A stretch of DNA of 64,000 bases from an uncultured Prevotellaceae bacterium (GCA_902768785.1 CACXMM010000013.1:1-64000), one strand, 5' to 3'; shown: positions 25,356-35,709, numbered from the stretch's first letter. Program-made: numbers and translations. Notes: generated by a model not told the origin, from the letters alone.

Positions 25356-27299
25356 TCAAAAGTCTTTTGTCATCTCAGCCACTTTGGCGTTCACCTCATC
25401 GATAAACTCCTGAATGGTCTTCACACTCTGCTCACCACCGCCTTGCGGACGTACTGCGACAGTACCGTCTTGTTGCTCTTTCTCACCGACGATGACCATG
25501 TAGGGGATACGTTTCAACTCGTTATCACGAATCTTACGTCCCAGCTTTTCATTGCGCAAGTCAAGAGTAGCACGCACGCCTTGAGCTTCGAATTTCTTGG
25601 CAACATCCTTGGCATAGTCATTATATTTCTCCGACAACGGCAGAATAGCCACTTGGTCAGGTGTGAGCCACAAGGGGAAATGACCGCTGGTATGCTCGAT
25701 GAGCACAGCGGTAAAACGCTCCATGGAGCCGAAAGGTGCGCGGTGAATCATCACAGGCGTCTTCTTGGTGTTGTCCTCATCCGTGTATTCCAGTTCGAAA
25801 CGTTTCGGCAGGTTATAGTCAACCTGGATCGTTCCCAACTGCCAACGGCGTCCGATAGCGTCTTTGATCATGAAGTCGAGCTTCGGTCCATAGAAAGCAG
25901 CTTCACCGTATTCCACCTTGGCAGGCAACCCTTTCTCCTCGCATGCCTCAACGATTGCCTTCTCAGCCAAAGCCCAATCCTCATCAGTTCCGACATATTT
26001 GTCATGGTCGTTAGGATCACGCAAGGAGATCTGGGCTTCGAAGTTAAAGCCAAAGGCAGTAAGCACGATATTGATGATATCCATCACGTTCAGGAATTCC
26101 TGCTTTACCTGATCGGGACGGCAGAACAAATGGGCATCATCCTGCGTGAACGAACGCACACGGGTCAAGCCATGGAGCTCTCCACTCTGCTCGTAGCGAT
26201 AGACCGTTCCAAACTCTGCGATACGCAAGGGCAGGTCACGGTAAGAGCGGGGCTTGTTGGCAAAGATCTCGCAGTGGTGAGGACAATTCATCGGTTTCAG
26301 CATATACTCCTCACCTTCCTCTGGTGTGGTGATAGGGCGGAACGAATCCTTCCCATAGTGAGCATAGTGTCCTGAAGTGATATAGAGATTCTTGCTACCG
26401 ATATGCGGGGTGATCACCTCCTGATAGCCGAAGCGTTTCTGCACCTTACGCAGATGATCCTGCAAGCGAAGACGCAGTTCGGTACCCTTAGGCAGCCAGA
26501 TGGGAAGTCCCTTGCCCACCTTCTCAGAGAACATGAACAGTTCCATTTCCTTACCGATCTTACGGTGGTCGCGTTTCTTTGCTTCCTCGAGCATGACAAG
26601 ATACTCATCCAGCATCTTTTTCTTCGGGAACGAGATACCATAGAGACGCTGCATCTGTTCACGGGTAGCATCACCACGCCAGAATGCACCAGCCACACTC
26701 GTCAGCTTCACGGCCTTAATCTCCCCAGTATTCACGAGGTGCGGACCACGACAGAGGTCTGTGAAGTTACCTTGGGTATAGGTAGTGATCGTGCCATCCT
26801 CCAAGTCCTGATCGATATGTTCACACTTATAGGTCTGACCATCGGCGGCGAACTCCTTCAAGGCATCGGCTTTTGCCACCTCGCGGCGCACTACCGGTTC
26901 CTTTTTACCGGCCAGTTCCTTCATTTTGTTCTCAATCTTCGCAAAGTCACCTTCCTTGATCTGCTCACCATTGGGCAGCAGCACATCATAGAAGAAGCCA
27001 TTCTCGATAGCTGGTCCGAAACCGAACTGGATGCCAGGGTACAACTCCTTCAAAGCCTCTGCCAGCAAGTGCGCGCTGGTATGCCAGAAGGTATGCTTTC
27101 CTTCCTCATCATCCCATTTATAGAGAGCAATAGATGCATCCTCGTTGATGGGTCGGTTCAACTCCACGGTCTCACCATTCACACCGCAGCTGATAACACT
27201 GCGTGCCAAGGCTGGTGAGATGCTCTCGGCAATTTCGAGTCCTGTCACGCCCTGCTCATACGAACGAACAGAGCCGTCTGGAAATGTAATGTTAATCAT
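25356..27299 (-). CDS. thrS: Threonyl-tRNA synthetase
   Basis: 647 aa, full length. N-terminal TGS domain (residues about 1-61), editing domain with [11 protein letters not shown], class II catalytic core with zinc-binding Cys in [10 protein letters not shown], motif 2 ([19 protein letters not shown]), and anticodon-binding domain at the C-terminus. Charges tRNA-Thr. The gene lies upstream of infC as in most Bacteroidetes, with a -7 element at 27329-27336. No T-box-like leader is present in the 30-base 5' region. Confidence 0.98.
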   Translation of the reverse strand: MINITFPDGSVRSYEQGVTGLEIAESISPALARSVISCGVNGETVELNRPINEDASIALYKWDDEEGKHTFWHTSAHLLAEALKELYPGIQFGFGPAIENGFFYDVLLPNGEQIKEGDFAKIENKMKELAGKKEPVVRREVAKADALKEFAADGQTYKCEHIDQDLEDGTITTYTQGNFTDLCRGPHLVNTGEIKAVKLTSVAGAFWRGDATREQMQRLYGISFPKKKMLDEYLVMLEEAKKRDHRKIGKEMELFMFSEKVGKGLPIWLPKGTELRLRLQDHLRKVQKRFGYQEVITPHIGSKNLYITSGHYAHYGKDSFRPITTPEEGEEYMLKPMNCPHHCEIFANKPRSYRDLPLRIAEFGTVYRYEQSGELHGLTRVRSFTQDDAHLFCRPDQVKQEFLNVMDIINIVLTAFGFNFEAQISLRDPNDHDKYVGTDEDWALAEKAIVEACEEKGLPAKVEYGEAAFYGPKLDFMIKDAIGRRWQLGTIQVDYNLPKRFELEYTDEDNTKKTPVMIHRAPFGSMERFTAVLIEHTSGHFPLWLTPDQVAILPLSEKYNDYAKDVAKKFEAQGVRATLDLRNEKLGRKIRDNELKRIPYMVIVGEKEQQDGTVAVRPQGGGEQSVKTIQEFIDEVNAKVAEMTKDF

Positions 27300-27328
27300 T
27301 TTATTATTGTTTATAAAGAATTTGCCTG

Positions 27329-27336
27329 CAAAGGTA
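27329..27336 (-). promoter_or_regulatory. -7 element of thrS
   Basis: Minus-strand TACCTTTG, 30 bases upstream of the start codon. Confidence 0.55.
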
Positions 27337-27398
27337 GTACTTTCTTTTGAGATAATAGAATAAATAAGGTGAAAAAATGCAGATGACGAGAGGGGATA

Positions 27399-29252
27399 TC
27401 ACTCTCGGATCACGACCTTACGAGCTGCGTGTCCTTGACGAACCACATAAACACCAGGCCTCAGCCCATTCAAATCATGACCACATGACAGACCGGAAGG
27501 AGTGAACACCTCAAAGGACTGGGAAAGATCAACGGTAACACGTTCCACAGCACTGGGCTTATACTCATATCCTAAGCGCCGGTCCATCCAAGCAAGTCTC
27601 TCCTTCATAAAACGGCGCACATTCTCCACCTCCTTTGTATAACTGCCCCAAAGACGCGGATTCTGGTGAACATAGCTGTTCATAATGGGCCATCGCATGA
27701 AGTTCAGTCGCTGGGACTGCTGCAAGGCCGTCTCCACGGAGTCGATCCATTCTACCAGATAATCCTCTGTGAGTCCTCCCCTTCGTGCCTCATCCCAGAT
27801 TTCCAACAATTGTTTCTGCGCAGAAACATTCTTAATGACAATATTATCCGTGAAAGACCTCATCTGTCCAGCACAGCTTCCGCCACTACGATAGACATAA
27901 TCGGATTTACTGTTTATGGGGTACGTTCGATTGTCGTTTTCGAAGGCGATGTCAAAATCCCATACCGGTCCGGTATAGAACATTTCGTCATCCCGATGCT
28001 TATACATATACACACTCCAATAGGTATCGGTGTTCCCCGAGAGCTCTCCTACCAGGAAATGTCGCAGGAATGTTTGGAGATCCAGGTACTTCTCCCAGTT
28101 ACTCTCCATCCTGTTAAACTGCGTCTTGATATAACTCTTCTGAACATAGGTAATCTCATCCTCATCCGGTGATTTGATCGTTACAGGGTTCCCTTTATTC
28201 GAATAGAAATATGACAGTTCCTGATCAGCATAGGCATCTACCTCTATCAGGTAACCGCCAGTGAGGGCGCTCCCCTCCGAATCCTCGGGTGTCATCTCCG
28301 TAATGTTCACCCGTTGCTTATGCACCTCCACCTGATCGCACAGCTGATAACAGCCCACATACTCACCGTTCATCACCACATCCACGGCGGTGCCATAAGG
28401 AGTATAGGGCATTCCCATCTTCTTACTAAGTTCAAAAGCAAGCAGGTTACGCATCAGAGTTTTGTCCCCATAGTTATTGATCAGGGTCCATTTCTTTGCC
28501 TTTGCAGGTGAGTCGATGACCCGTTGTTTCTCCTTGAACTTAATCCGGTATGGCTTCTTGGGGAAAGAACGGGAGGCATTGCCCCTTTCCCTGACAGAGC
28601 CAGGCTCGGATAGGAGGTGTGTCCCATCTTTCGAGATGATGGTCAGTTGTGAGCTGATATCATGCTCCTTATCATAAGGCAATACTCCGTCCTCTGTATG
28701 GATGGTGACCGTAGGCAGGTTGGTAAGTTGGTAAAGATGGGAGTCATCTCCATCCCCAGCATGACCATAGAACGCCAGTTCTGCAATGTTACAACGGGCA
28801 TCGGAAGGACCGATATACCTGACGTACCGAAAGCCACGGGAGCAGGAGACATCGGCATATGACATCATCCCAATGGTACCTTTCTCATCAATGATATACA
28901 AGGGAAGAGCATCCATGAAATCCTCCCTGTTGGCTCCTTCGAACAGTCCTAAGACAACTCTGTCGGGACCCTGACTGTCATTACGGGGTGACCACCCCAC
29001 ACGAGTGATGACATGTGGGGAACCTAAGTCAAGTCCTGCCCAAGTGCGACTTCTTTCCCAGGAGGCGAAAAACGTATTCATGTCCCCGTCGAAGGCGTTC
29101 GAACACGTATTGACGGTCGTTGACTTGGCAGAAGTCTGATAGTCCACACTCTCCTGTGTACCGATAACCCTGCCCGTCAGCTGATCATCTGCGGCGACCC
29201 TTGTCAGAAGAAAGGACAAGAGCAGAAGGAGATAGGCTCTTTGCATTTTCAT
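27399..29252 (-). CDS. Secreted CotH kinase-like protein with discoidin-like domain
   Basis: 617 aa. Signal peptide (about 20 residues); residues about 30-175 resemble an F5/8 type C discoidin fold (SNAFDGDMNTFFASW, then WAGLDLGSPHVITRVGW). A CotH domain follows (RGNASRSFPKKPYRIKF, then NYGDKTLMRNLLAFELS and GPVWDFDIAF with the conserved DFD). CotH proteins are atypical protein kinases in spores; the role in Bacteroidetes is unknown, often at the cell surface. The C-terminal 50 residues resemble a sorting tail (GLRPGVYVVRQGHAARKVVI). The start overlaps the upstream TPR stop by one base (TAATG). Confidence 0.85.
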   Translation of the reverse strand: MKMQRAYLLLLLSFLLTRVAADDQLTGRVIGTQESVDYQTSAKSTTVNTCSNAFDGDMNTFFASWERSRTWAGLDLGSPHVITRVGWSPRNDSQGPDRVVLGLFEGANREDFMDALPLYIIDEKGTIGMMSYADVSCSRGFRYVRYIGPSDARCNIAELAFYGHAGDGDDSHLYQLTNLPTVTIHTEDGVLPYDKEHDISSQLTIISKDGTHLLSEPGSVRERGNASRSFPKKPYRIKFKEKQRVIDSPAKAKKWTLINNYGDKTLMRNLLAFELSKKMGMPYTPYGTAVDVVMNGEYVGCYQLCDQVEVHKQRVNITEMTPEDSEGSALTGGYLIEVDAYADQELSYFYSNKGNPVTIKSPDEDEITYVQKSYIKTQFNRMESNWEKYLDLQTFLRHFLVGELSGNTDTYWSVYMYKHRDDEMFYTGPVWDFDIAFENDNRTYPINSKSDYVYRSGGSCAGQMRSFTDNIVIKNVSAQKQLLEIWDEARRGGLTEDYLVEWIDSVETALQQSQRLNFMRWPIMNSYVHQNPRLWGSYTKEVENVRRFMKERLAWMDRRLGYEYKPSAVERVTVDLSQSFEVFTPSGLSCGHDLNGLRPGVYVVRQGHAARKVVIRE

Positions 29253-31291
29253 TATTTGTCTCGGTATTTCTTGATTACACTATAGGCATCATACAATCCC
29301 AGTTCACCCGCCTTACTCAGATCGCTGATACCTTCCTTTTTATTCCCACTACGGATACGTGCCAGTCCGCGATTATAGTAAGCTTCGGCAAGACTGGGCT
29401 CCAAAGAGATGGCTTTCGTATAGTCATCGATGGCATGGGGATAATCTTTCCGAGCCGCATAAAGGTTGGCACGGTCGTAATAGATGAATGCGTTTTGCGG
29501 GTTCAAACGCAACGCCTCGTCAAAGTCGGCAAGGGTACGTGCCGCCTTCAGATTTCCCTCCATGCCCTGCGCCTGATTGAACTCATTCATCAGCGACTGG
29601 CACACAGCCCTTTGCCAATAGGCAATCGAGGCGGTACTGTCGATCTGCACGTAAGCACTAAGGTCGTTAATGGCAGCATCGAAGTTTTGCACCACACTAT
29701 ATGCCACGGCACGCTGAATCAGGATATGACGGTCCTTTCTGAGATCAGTAATCCTGGCGACACGATCTGATAGAGAATCGATGAGGGCGAAATATTGTTG
29801 TGCCTCCTTTTGCGTTAGAGCCTGATTGTGACAGGTGATATAAAGAGGATGGTTCGGCTTTGCCGTACTGTTGAAATGCTCTACTTCATGATCGAAAGCC
29901 GTGAACGACTTCAGCCCTTCTGTCTGTCGCTGGAACGACAGCTCATACATCGGCATCAGCTCATCATCGACCTTGCGGTTCTGTACTTTCCCTCGATAAG
30001 CACTCGCATATTCGTGCTCCACCTCGTTCTCATCGGCCTCCACCAGCTGATTATATTTGTTCATGTCGATGTCACTTTGCTTACGCACCTCTTTACGTTT
30101 GTTCTTACTCCAGCGAGGCTGAATACCTAAGTGCTTGTCCATCTGTGCTTTCAGGATACGGAACTCATCCTGCTCAGCCTTGGCCGTCATTCCCAGTCGG
30201 CGGTAGCAGTTGGCTCGGTATTGCAGACCTGTCCAGAAATTCGGGAATTCATCGATCACCCGGGTATAGTCTCGTATGGCTCCCTGCAAATCACCTGTTC
30301 TGTCGAGCAAGAGGGCACGGTTAAAGATGGCCATGATATTATTCGGCTCCATACGGATGATAAAATCGAAATCGGAGATAGCCCGGTTATCATCACCCAC
30401 CTGCACGCGCAACTGTCCACGGTTATAATGAGCCAAGAAGTTATTGGGATCCAGCTCCAGCGCTTTGTCATAGTCGGCCAAAGCACCCCTTAGGTTGTTG
30501 ATATTGTAACGGGCCAATGCCCTGTTCACATAATTGCCCACCACCGTAGGTTTCAAGTGAATGGCACGTCCTAACTGCTCGTCGGCATCCTTCCATTTCC
30601 TGCGGCTCAGACTGATCATAGCACGTACAGTCCATGCCTCACCATCATAGGGATCCAGTTCCAACGACTTGTCGAGGAAGGAGGAGGCTTTGAGCGTATC
30701 TTTCTGCTGCATGCACACCTCTGCCTTCAGCTGGTACACCTTGGCGTTGCTTTTCCAACGGTTCATCATGGAATCAAGTTCGAAATGAGCCTTGTCGTAG
30801 TCCTTGTCTTGAATTCGGCAAAGGGCACGGTTATACCACAAGCCCTGACTGGTTGGGTCGTGAAGGATTGCCATATCGTAATCGGCGGCAGCCTCCTTGA
30901 ATTTCTGCAGTCGGATACGACAAACACCGCGGAGATCGTAAAGACCAGAAATATAAGGATTCAGGTTGATGGCCTCGTTACAATCCTGTTCCGCCCCTTG
31001 GTAATCATCCAAGTTGTATTTGGCGATGGCACGGTAGTACCAAGGCTCATACAGATATGGCTTGGCAGCGATCACTTGATTGAAATACTGCATCGAGAGC
31101 ACATAGTCTTCATAATAGAGTGCTCCCCTGCCCGCATTCAAGATTCGATCGATATTATATTGGGCCTGTGAGGAAAGACAAAAGGAAAGGGTGAAACAAA
31201 CGGGCAGGAAACGCAAAACAAGCAACCGGTAGAAACGCAACGCATTCCTTCCCTGTTTTCTTCCCGTTTGCTCCTTTCCACTGATTCTCAT
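29252..31291 (-). CDS. Secreted tetratricopeptide-repeat protein
   Basis: 679 aa. An Arg-rich leader is followed by a hydrophobic signal segment ending in SSQAQ (about 43-47). At least nine TPR units follow (AISDFDFIIRMEPNNIMA, YDKALELDPNNF, etc.) in two groups separated by a charged linker (about 375-500). Probably a periplasmic or outer-membrane scaffold. The frame is open to 31477, but that would run deep into def; the ATG at 31291 has def's stop 11 bases upstream and gives a proper signal peptide. It is translationally coupled to the CotH gene. Confidence 0.8.
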   Translation of the reverse strand: MRISGKEQTGRKQGRNALRFYRLLVLRFLPVCFTLSFCLSSQAQYNIDRILNAGRGALYYEDYVLSMQYFNQVIAAKPYLYEPWYYRAIAKYNLDDYQGAEQDCNEAINLNPYISGLYDLRGVCRIRLQKFKEAAADYDMAILHDPTSQGLWYNRALCRIQDKDYDKAHFELDSMMNRWKSNAKVYQLKAEVCMQQKDTLKASSFLDKSLELDPYDGEAWTVRAMISLSRRKWKDADEQLGRAIHLKPTVVGNYVNRALARYNINNLRGALADYDKALELDPNNFLAHYNRGQLRVQVGDDNRAISDFDFIIRMEPNNIMAIFNRALLLDRTGDLQGAIRDYTRVIDEFPNFWTGLQYRANCYRRLGMTAKAEQDEFRILKAQMDKHLGIQPRWSKNKRKEVRKQSDIDMNKYNQLVEADENEVEHEYASAYRGKVQNRKVDDELMPMYELSFQRQTEGLKSFTAFDHEVEHFNSTAKPNHPLYITCHNQALTQKEAQQYFALIDSLSDRVARITDLRKDRHILIQRAVAYSVVQNFDAAINDLSAYVQIDSTASIAYWQRAVCQSLMNEFNQAQGMEGNLKAARTLADFDEALRLNPQNAFIYYDRANLYAARKDYPHAIDDYTKAISLEPSLAEAYYNRGLARIRSGNKKEGISDLSKAGELGLYDAYSVIKKYRDK

Positions 31292-31302
31292 AAAGATGGA
31301 GA

Positions 31303-31863
31303 TTATCTTCTCGCAGCCTTGGTACGATACGAGCAACGATATTTCCCCAAGGTAAGCGCCTTCAGCTTGTTTCTGATTAGCTGACGGCGTAAGGGTGAGA
31401 TGCGATCGATGAACATGTGAGCATCCAAATGGTCGAACTCGTGCTGCATCACGCGAGCTAAATAGCCATCCACCCACTCATCGTGCTCGTTACGCTCTGC
31501 ATCTTCATAGCGTACACGAATCCGAGTGGGACGCACCACTTTCTCATGGATACCTGGCAGAGATAAACAGCCTTCCTCCATCGACTCAGTCTCCGTATCG
31601 TCAAATTCCTCGATATGCGGGTTGATATATGCCTTGCGGAATCCCTTATACTCCGGGAAATCCTCAGCAAGTACATCAAGGTCAATCACGGCCACACGGA
31701 TGTTCTGCCCTATCTGTGGAGCTGCCAACCCCACACCTTCGCTGGCTGTCAGGGTCTCGAACATGTTACTAATCAGCTCGTTCAAGTTTGGATAGTCTTT
31801 GGGAATATCTACCGACTCCTTGCGTAGTACAGGCTGACCATATATATAAATAGGTAATATCAC
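31303..31863 (-). CDS. def: Peptide deformylase
   Basis: 186 aa. Motif 1 GVGLAAPQIG, motif 2 EEGCLSLPG (metal-ligand Cys) and motif 3 QHEFDHLD with the HExxH metal site. It removes the formyl group from nascent proteins. Full length with no odd residues. It is followed 11 bases later by the TPR gene, and ruvX is just upstream. Confidence 0.97.
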   Translation of the reverse strand: MILPIYIYGQPVLRKESVDIPKDYPNLNELISNMFETLTASEGVGLAAPQIGQNIRVAVIDLDVLAEDFPEYKGFRKAYINPHIEEFDDTETESMEEGCLSLPGIHEKVVRPTRIRVRYEDAERNEHDEWVDGYLARVMQHEFDHLDAHMFIDRISPLRRQLIRNKLKALTLGKYRCSYRTKAARR

Positions 31864-31907
31864 TGGTTAATTGGAAATTTAGATTGATAAAGTAGTAATG
31901 GATGATA

Positions 31908-32321
31908 CTATTTCCTGGAACGGAGATAGTCTTCGAGGATAATCGTTGCACTGATCCGGTCAACTAAAGCCTTGTCTTGACGCGCCTTCTTCCTAAGACC
32001 GCCGTCAATCATCACCTGATGTGCCAATACTGAGGTAAACCGTTCGTCAACATATTCAATAGGGATAGCAGGCATCGCTTTACGCCATCGGTTCACAAAT
32101 TGCTCCACACGTTGCAAGTTCTCGCTGGGCAACCCATTGGTCTGCAGAGGCTTGCCGATAATCACACGCTCTACCTCTTCCTGAGAGATATAGTTTTTCA
32201 GGAAATCGAAAAGTTCAGACGTAGAAACAGTCGCCAACCCGTTGGCTATAATCTGCAACGAGTCGGTGACTGCTATGCCTGTACGTTTCTTTCCGTAATC
32301 GATCGACAGAATGCGCGCCAC
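31908..32321 (-). CDS. ruvX: RuvX/YqgF-type Holliday-junction resolvase-like nuclease
   Basis: 137 aa, RNase H-like fold: N-terminal SIDYGKKRTGIAVTD with the catalytic Asp, a central VIGKPLQTNG, YVDERFTS and the last acidic cluster in KALVDRISA. Known functions of the family are 16S rRNA 5' maturation and possibly DNA junction processing. It lies between the SPOR gene (3 bases) and def (44 bases), the usual Bacteroidetes order. Confidence 0.95.
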   Translation of the reverse strand: MARILSIDYGKKRTGIAVTDSLQIIANGLATVSTSELFDFLKNYISQEEVERVIIGKPLQTNGLPSENLQRVEQFVNRWRKAMPAIPIEYVDERFTSVLAHQVMIDGGLRKKARQDKALVDRISATIILEDYLRSRK

Positions 32322-32324
32322 TGC

Positions 32325-32825
32325 TTACTGCTGGTTGAATAGCAGCCATGCATCAGCATACTCACCGGCACGGAAATCGTTGCGGCTGCGCACTGCGCTG
32401 GCCTTGTCATCGTAGGTGGTTGCCACCACACGATACATATTATTATTGCTGTTGAAAGCAACCTGAGCGGGATAACCGGCATTGCGGAGACGCTGAGCAA
32501 GTCCCACGGCATTAGCCTTCACAGAGAAAGAGCCAACTACCACACTGAAATTCTTCAGACCAGCACCATCAACGACCTGCAATTTCTCAGGACGAACGGA
32601 CACATTGTCAACATTGTCAACAACCACAGTCTCAGTAGAAGGGCGAGTCTGAACGGGTGACACCACAGGAGTCTCCTCACTGTAATTGGTGTTGTTTGTT
32701 AAGTTTGCCTCCTCCTGAGCCTTTGCCTTGTCATAAGCTTTGCGGTAAGCACTCTCAGATGATTTACAACTTGTAAAAGCCAATGCAACAGCTAAGCCTG
32801 CGCATACTAACATGTACTTCTTCAT
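32325..32825 (-). CDS. SPOR-domain lipoprotein
   Basis: 166 aa. Signal peptide with lipobox FTSC (Cys about 20), an Asn/Thr-rich spacer, then a SPOR domain (NFSVVVGSFSVKANAVGLA, then NNNMYRVVATTY), which binds denuded glycan strands at division sites. Likely an outer-membrane lipoprotein at the septum. It is the first gene of an operon with ruvX and def; no canonical -7 element is obvious upstream. Confidence 0.85.
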   Translation of the reverse strand: MKKYMLVCAGLAVALAFTSCKSSESAYRKAYDKAKAQEEANLTNNTNYSEETPVVSPVQTRPSTETVVVDNVDNVSVRPEKLQVVDGAGLKNFSVVVGSFSVKANAVGLAQRLRNAGYPAQVAFNSNNNMYRVVATTYDDKASAVRSRNDFRAGEYADAWLLFNQQ

Positions 32826-32980
32826 AACTTTCTCTTACTATTAATATTTAACTTTGTGATTCACTTTTGTATAATCATTGTGCGAAATTACACAAAATCG
32901 CGGAGAAACAAGGAAAAAACGTGCATAAAGTTTGTTAAATGACATAAATACATAGTTTTTAACAAAAAATGCATGTCTTT

Positions 32981-33014
32981 TTTGCTGACAAATGCAAAAA
33001 ATTGATTATATTTG
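32981..33014 (+). promoter_or_regulatory. Promoter of the YtxH cluster
   Basis: TTTG at 32981-32984 and TATATTTG at 33007-33014, spacer 22. Transcription would begin near 33021, so the first in-frame start (33012) is excluded. Confidence 0.65.
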
Positions 33015-33053
33015 CGATTGATTTTGATTATCACAACTAAAATAAATAGGCAT

Positions 33054-33272
33054 ATGAAAACATTAGGTTACATTGGTGCATTCCTCGGTGGTGCCATTGC
33101 TGGCGCAGCACTGGGATTGCTCGCAGCCCCGGAGAAGGGCTCAGACACCCGTGAGAAAATCACAGATGCAATTGACGATTTCTGTAAGAAGCACAACATC
33201 AACTTGAGCCGCAAGGAGATTGTTGACCTCGCAGATGACATTAAGGATGCGGCTGCTGACATCGCAGAATAA
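33054..33272 (+). CDS. YtxH-domain small protein
   Basis: 72 aa. A glycine-rich membrane segment (YIGAFLGGAIAGAALGLLAAP) is followed by the KGSDTREKI turn typical of YtxH proteins and an amphipathic helix. Such proteins appear after general stress in other phyla; function is unknown. The start at 33054 is chosen from the promoter at 32981-33014. First of three closely spaced plus-strand genes. Confidence 0.8.
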   Translation: MKTLGYIGAFLGGAIAGAALGLLAAPEKGSDTREKITDAIDDFCKKHNINLSRKEIVDLADDIKDAAADIAE

Positions 33273-33280
33273 GGCAGCAC

Positions 33281-33631
33281 ATGTTTTCGAACGACAAGAA
33301 TATCGAGACCATCGGGCAACTGGTGGAGGTGGTGAAGCATTACATTGGTCTGCAGAACGAGTACCTGCGGCTCGATGTGATAGAGAAAGTGGTGCGGCTG
33401 ATTACGGCCTTGTCGATAGCTGCCGTCACCTTCCTTATCATCTTGATTATCTTCATCTACCTATCGTTTGCCGCTGCTTATGCCATGGCTCCCTTTGTGG
33501 GAACACCTGTGGCATTTCTCATTGTGGCAGCCATCTACATCTTGATATTCTTGTTGTTCCTGGCATTCAGGAAATCATGGGTAGAGAAACCCCTGGTCAG
33601 GTTTCTGGCCAGTTTGTTAATGGAAAAATAG
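33281..33631 (+). CDS. Putative holin-X/DUF1469-like membrane protein
   Basis: 116 aa. A soluble N-terminal helix is followed by two long membrane segments (about 47-71 and 77-97), the layout of the phage holin-X/DUF1469 family, most of which are chromosomal and not phage lysis genes. It is 8 bases after the YtxH gene and 6 before the next, so the three are co-expressed, probably as membrane stress proteins. Confidence 0.75.
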   Translation: MFSNDKNIETIGQLVEVVKHYIGLQNEYLRLDVIEKVVRLITALSIAAVTFLIILIIFIYLSFAAAYAMAPFVGTPVAFLIVAAIYILIFLLFLAFRKSWVEKPLVRFLASLLMEK

Positions 33632-33637
33632 CAGTCC

Positions 33638-33889
33638 ATGATAGAGAACGACAACGTCCAAGTATATACCACCTTGCGTTCTATCGAAGAACGTAAAAAG
33701 CAGTTGCTGAAAGAGATCCGGAAAGACAACAACCAGATCAACAAGCTTCGCAAGCAATTGTTTGCCAAGCCTACTGCCCTGACCAGTCGGAAGAACAGGA
33801 TGAGTGTTCAGGGATTGATGAGTACGGGCGCTGGTGTTTTTGATGGTCTGCTCTTAGCTTGGAAGCTCTATCGGAAATTCAAGAAATAG
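33638..33889 (+). CDS. Hypothetical coiled-coil protein
   Basis: 83 aa, basic. Residues 10-45 predict a coiled coil (RSIEERKKQLLKEIRKDNNQ), followed by a Gly/Ala/Leu segment that may touch the membrane. No family recognised. It starts 6 bases after the holin-X-like gene and closes the cluster. Confidence 0.65.
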   Translation: MIENDNVQVYTTLRSIEERKKQLLKEIRKDNNQINKLRKQLFAKPTALTSRKNRMSVQGLMSTGAGVFDGLLLAWKLYRKFKK

Positions 33890-33904
33890 CAGCCCCTTCA
33901 TCTC

Positions 33905-34666
33905 TCACACATCTACCACCTGTCCGTCGTATGCCAGTCGGATATCAGGAGGCAGTAGCTGGTTCACCTCCTCATGCAACCCGATGTCATGACAGACATG
34001 TGTGAGGAATGTTTGTCGTGCCCCTATCCTACGGACAAATGCCACTGCATCATCAACACTTTGATGAGCATGATGGGCAGGTTGATAGCGCAGGGCATTA
34101 ACGACAATAGTTTCGACCCCTTCCAAGAATGTCATCTCCTCTTCCTCGATGGTCTTCATATCGGTGATATATGCAAAATGACCGATACGGAAACCCAGGA
34201 TAGGCAGTTTCCCGTGGAGCACACGGAAAGGAATCACCTCCAGTTCATTCACCTGTAAGGATTGATGAGGAAGTAAGGTATGCAAGTTAATCTTGGGTGC
34301 CCCAGGATATCTGTTCTCGGCGAAGCAATAAGGTATAGTCTGCATCAGGCCATGAGAGGTAATCTCGTCAGCGTAGATATTCACCTCACCAAACTGACAA
34401 AACGGACGGATATCATCCAAGCCTCCCACATGATCATAATGGATATGTGTCAGGAGCACTGCATCGATCTTTCGAAACGGCTGCCCCAGCATCTGTTGAC
34501 GGAAATCCGGGCCGGCATCTATCAGGATCCTTGTATGATCAGTCTCTATCAGGGCAGCACATCGTAACCGTTTGTCATGCGGATCATCGCTCTGACACAC
34601 CTTACAGGTGCATCCTATCGATGGTACACCTACCGATGTTCCTGTTCCTAAGAATGTCAGCCTCAT
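33905..34666 (-). CDS. MBL-fold metallohydrolase (PhnP-like)
   Basis: 253 aa. GTGTSVGVPSIGCTCKVCQS at the N-terminus is the PhnP-type insertion with structural Cys residues; the metal site is THIHYDHVGG, with further ligands in ITDMK and THVCHD. PhnP is a cyclic phosphodiesterase, and other relatives process RNA or lipids. Substrate unknown. It is followed on the same strand by nothing closer than the convergent small gene; murB lies upstream by 17 bases. Confidence 0.85.
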   Translation of the reverse strand: MRLTFLGTGTSVGVPSIGCTCKVCQSDDPHDKRLRCAALIETDHTRILIDAGPDFRQQMLGQPFRKIDAVLLTHIHYDHVGGLDDIRPFCQFGEVNIYADEITSHGLMQTIPYCFAENRYPGAPKINLHTLLPHQSLQVNELEVIPFRVLHGKLPILGFRIGHFAYITDMKTIEEEEMTFLEGVETIVVNALRYQPAHHAHQSVDDAVAFVRRIGARQTFLTHVCHDIGLHEEVNQLLPPDIRLAYDGQVVDV

Positions 34667-34683
34667 GAAGAATCGATAAAAAA

Positions 34684-35703
34684 TCAGATAATATTAACTT
34701 CTGGCACAATCTCTATACCAAACCGTTCCTGTACATCATGCTGAATGGTCTGGCAGAGTCTGACGATATCGTCTCCTGTTGCACCACCTCGATTTACCAG
34801 CACCAAAGCCTGTTTGCCATGCACACCGGCCCTGCCCAATGACTTCCCTTTCCAACCACATTGTTCTATCATCCATCCTGCAGGAATCTTCACATGGTCA
34901 GCATCCACCTCGTAGTGAGGCATAGAATCATAGACAGCTGCCAGCTCCTCATATTTGCGACGGCTCACAACAGGGTTCATGAAGAAACTCCCCGCATTCC
35001 CCTCTTCCTGGGGGTCAGGCAGCTTTGCCCTGCGGATCTCGATAATTGTACGCCGCAGTTCCTGTGCTGTAGGATCCACGATACCCTTCTTCGACAACTC
35101 TGCACGGATATTCCCATACTCCACGTTCAGACGTCCTTCCTTGGGTAAGCGATAGATTACATGGGTGATGAGGTACCGGTTACGCCAATCCTTCTTAAAC
35201 CGACTATTTCGATAACCATAACAACATTCTTCTTTCGAAAAGCTTACATCCTTACCCGTTGCTATCTCCACAGCCTCCACCTGATCAATGAAATCAGCGG
35301 CTTCCGAGCCATAAGCACCTATATTCTGAACGGCCGAGGCACCAACCTCTCCCGGTATCAGAGACAAGTTCACCAAATTGCCATAGCCCTGTGCCATGCA
35401 CCAAGCCACCACGTCATCCCACAGCTCACCGCTGCCACAACGTATCAGAGCATCATCACCGGATGAATCGAGCTCCATACCCTTGATGGAGGAATGAACC
35501 ACAATGCCCTCGAAATCTCGGGTCAGCAACAAATTACTACCACTGCCGATCACCAGAAAAGGACACTGTGCCGACCGCAAGATGGCTGTCACCTCGCGTG
35601 CTTCCTCACCGTTGGCATATTCAATGAAACGCCGACAAGCAGCCTCGATGCCAAAGGTATTATGCGGTTTCAGACTATAGTTGCTGATATCTTTCATGAT
35701 CAA
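34684..35703 (-). CDS. murB: UDP-N-acetylenolpyruvoylglucosamine reductase
   Basis: 339 aa, type I MurB. N-terminal HNTFGIEAACRRF, FAD-binding VIGSGSNLLLT and GSGELWDDVVAW, the type I loop YGYRNSRFK, and NAGSFFMNPV with the catalytic Ser. Completes UDP-MurNAc synthesis in the cytoplasm. Starts at 35703 or 35697 (ATGs in frame). Lies 17 bases from the MBL-fold gene and 6 from the DUF4348 gene, forming one transcription unit. Confidence 0.97.
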   Translation of the reverse strand: MIMKDISNYSLKPHNTFGIEAACRRFIEYANGEEAREVTAILRSAQCPFLVIGSGSNLLLTRDFEGIVVHSSIKGMELDSSGDDALIRCGSGELWDDVVAWCMAQGYGNLVNLSLIPGEVGASAVQNIGAYGSEAADFIDQVEAVEIATGKDVSFSKEECCYGYRNSRFKKDWRNRYLITHVIYRLPKEGRLNVEYGNIRAELSKKGIVDPTAQELRRTIIEIRRAKLPDPQEEGNAGSFFMNPVVSRRKYEELAAVYDSMPHYEVDADHVKIPAGWMIEQCGWKGKSLGRAGVHGKQALVLVNRGGATGDDIVRLCQTIQHDVQERFGIEIVPEVNII

Positions 35704-35709
35704 ATACCG

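Noticed and set aside
25332-26375. 347-codon plus-strand frame opposite thrS
   Set aside because: Antisense of a fully conserved synthetase; no ribosome site or family features.
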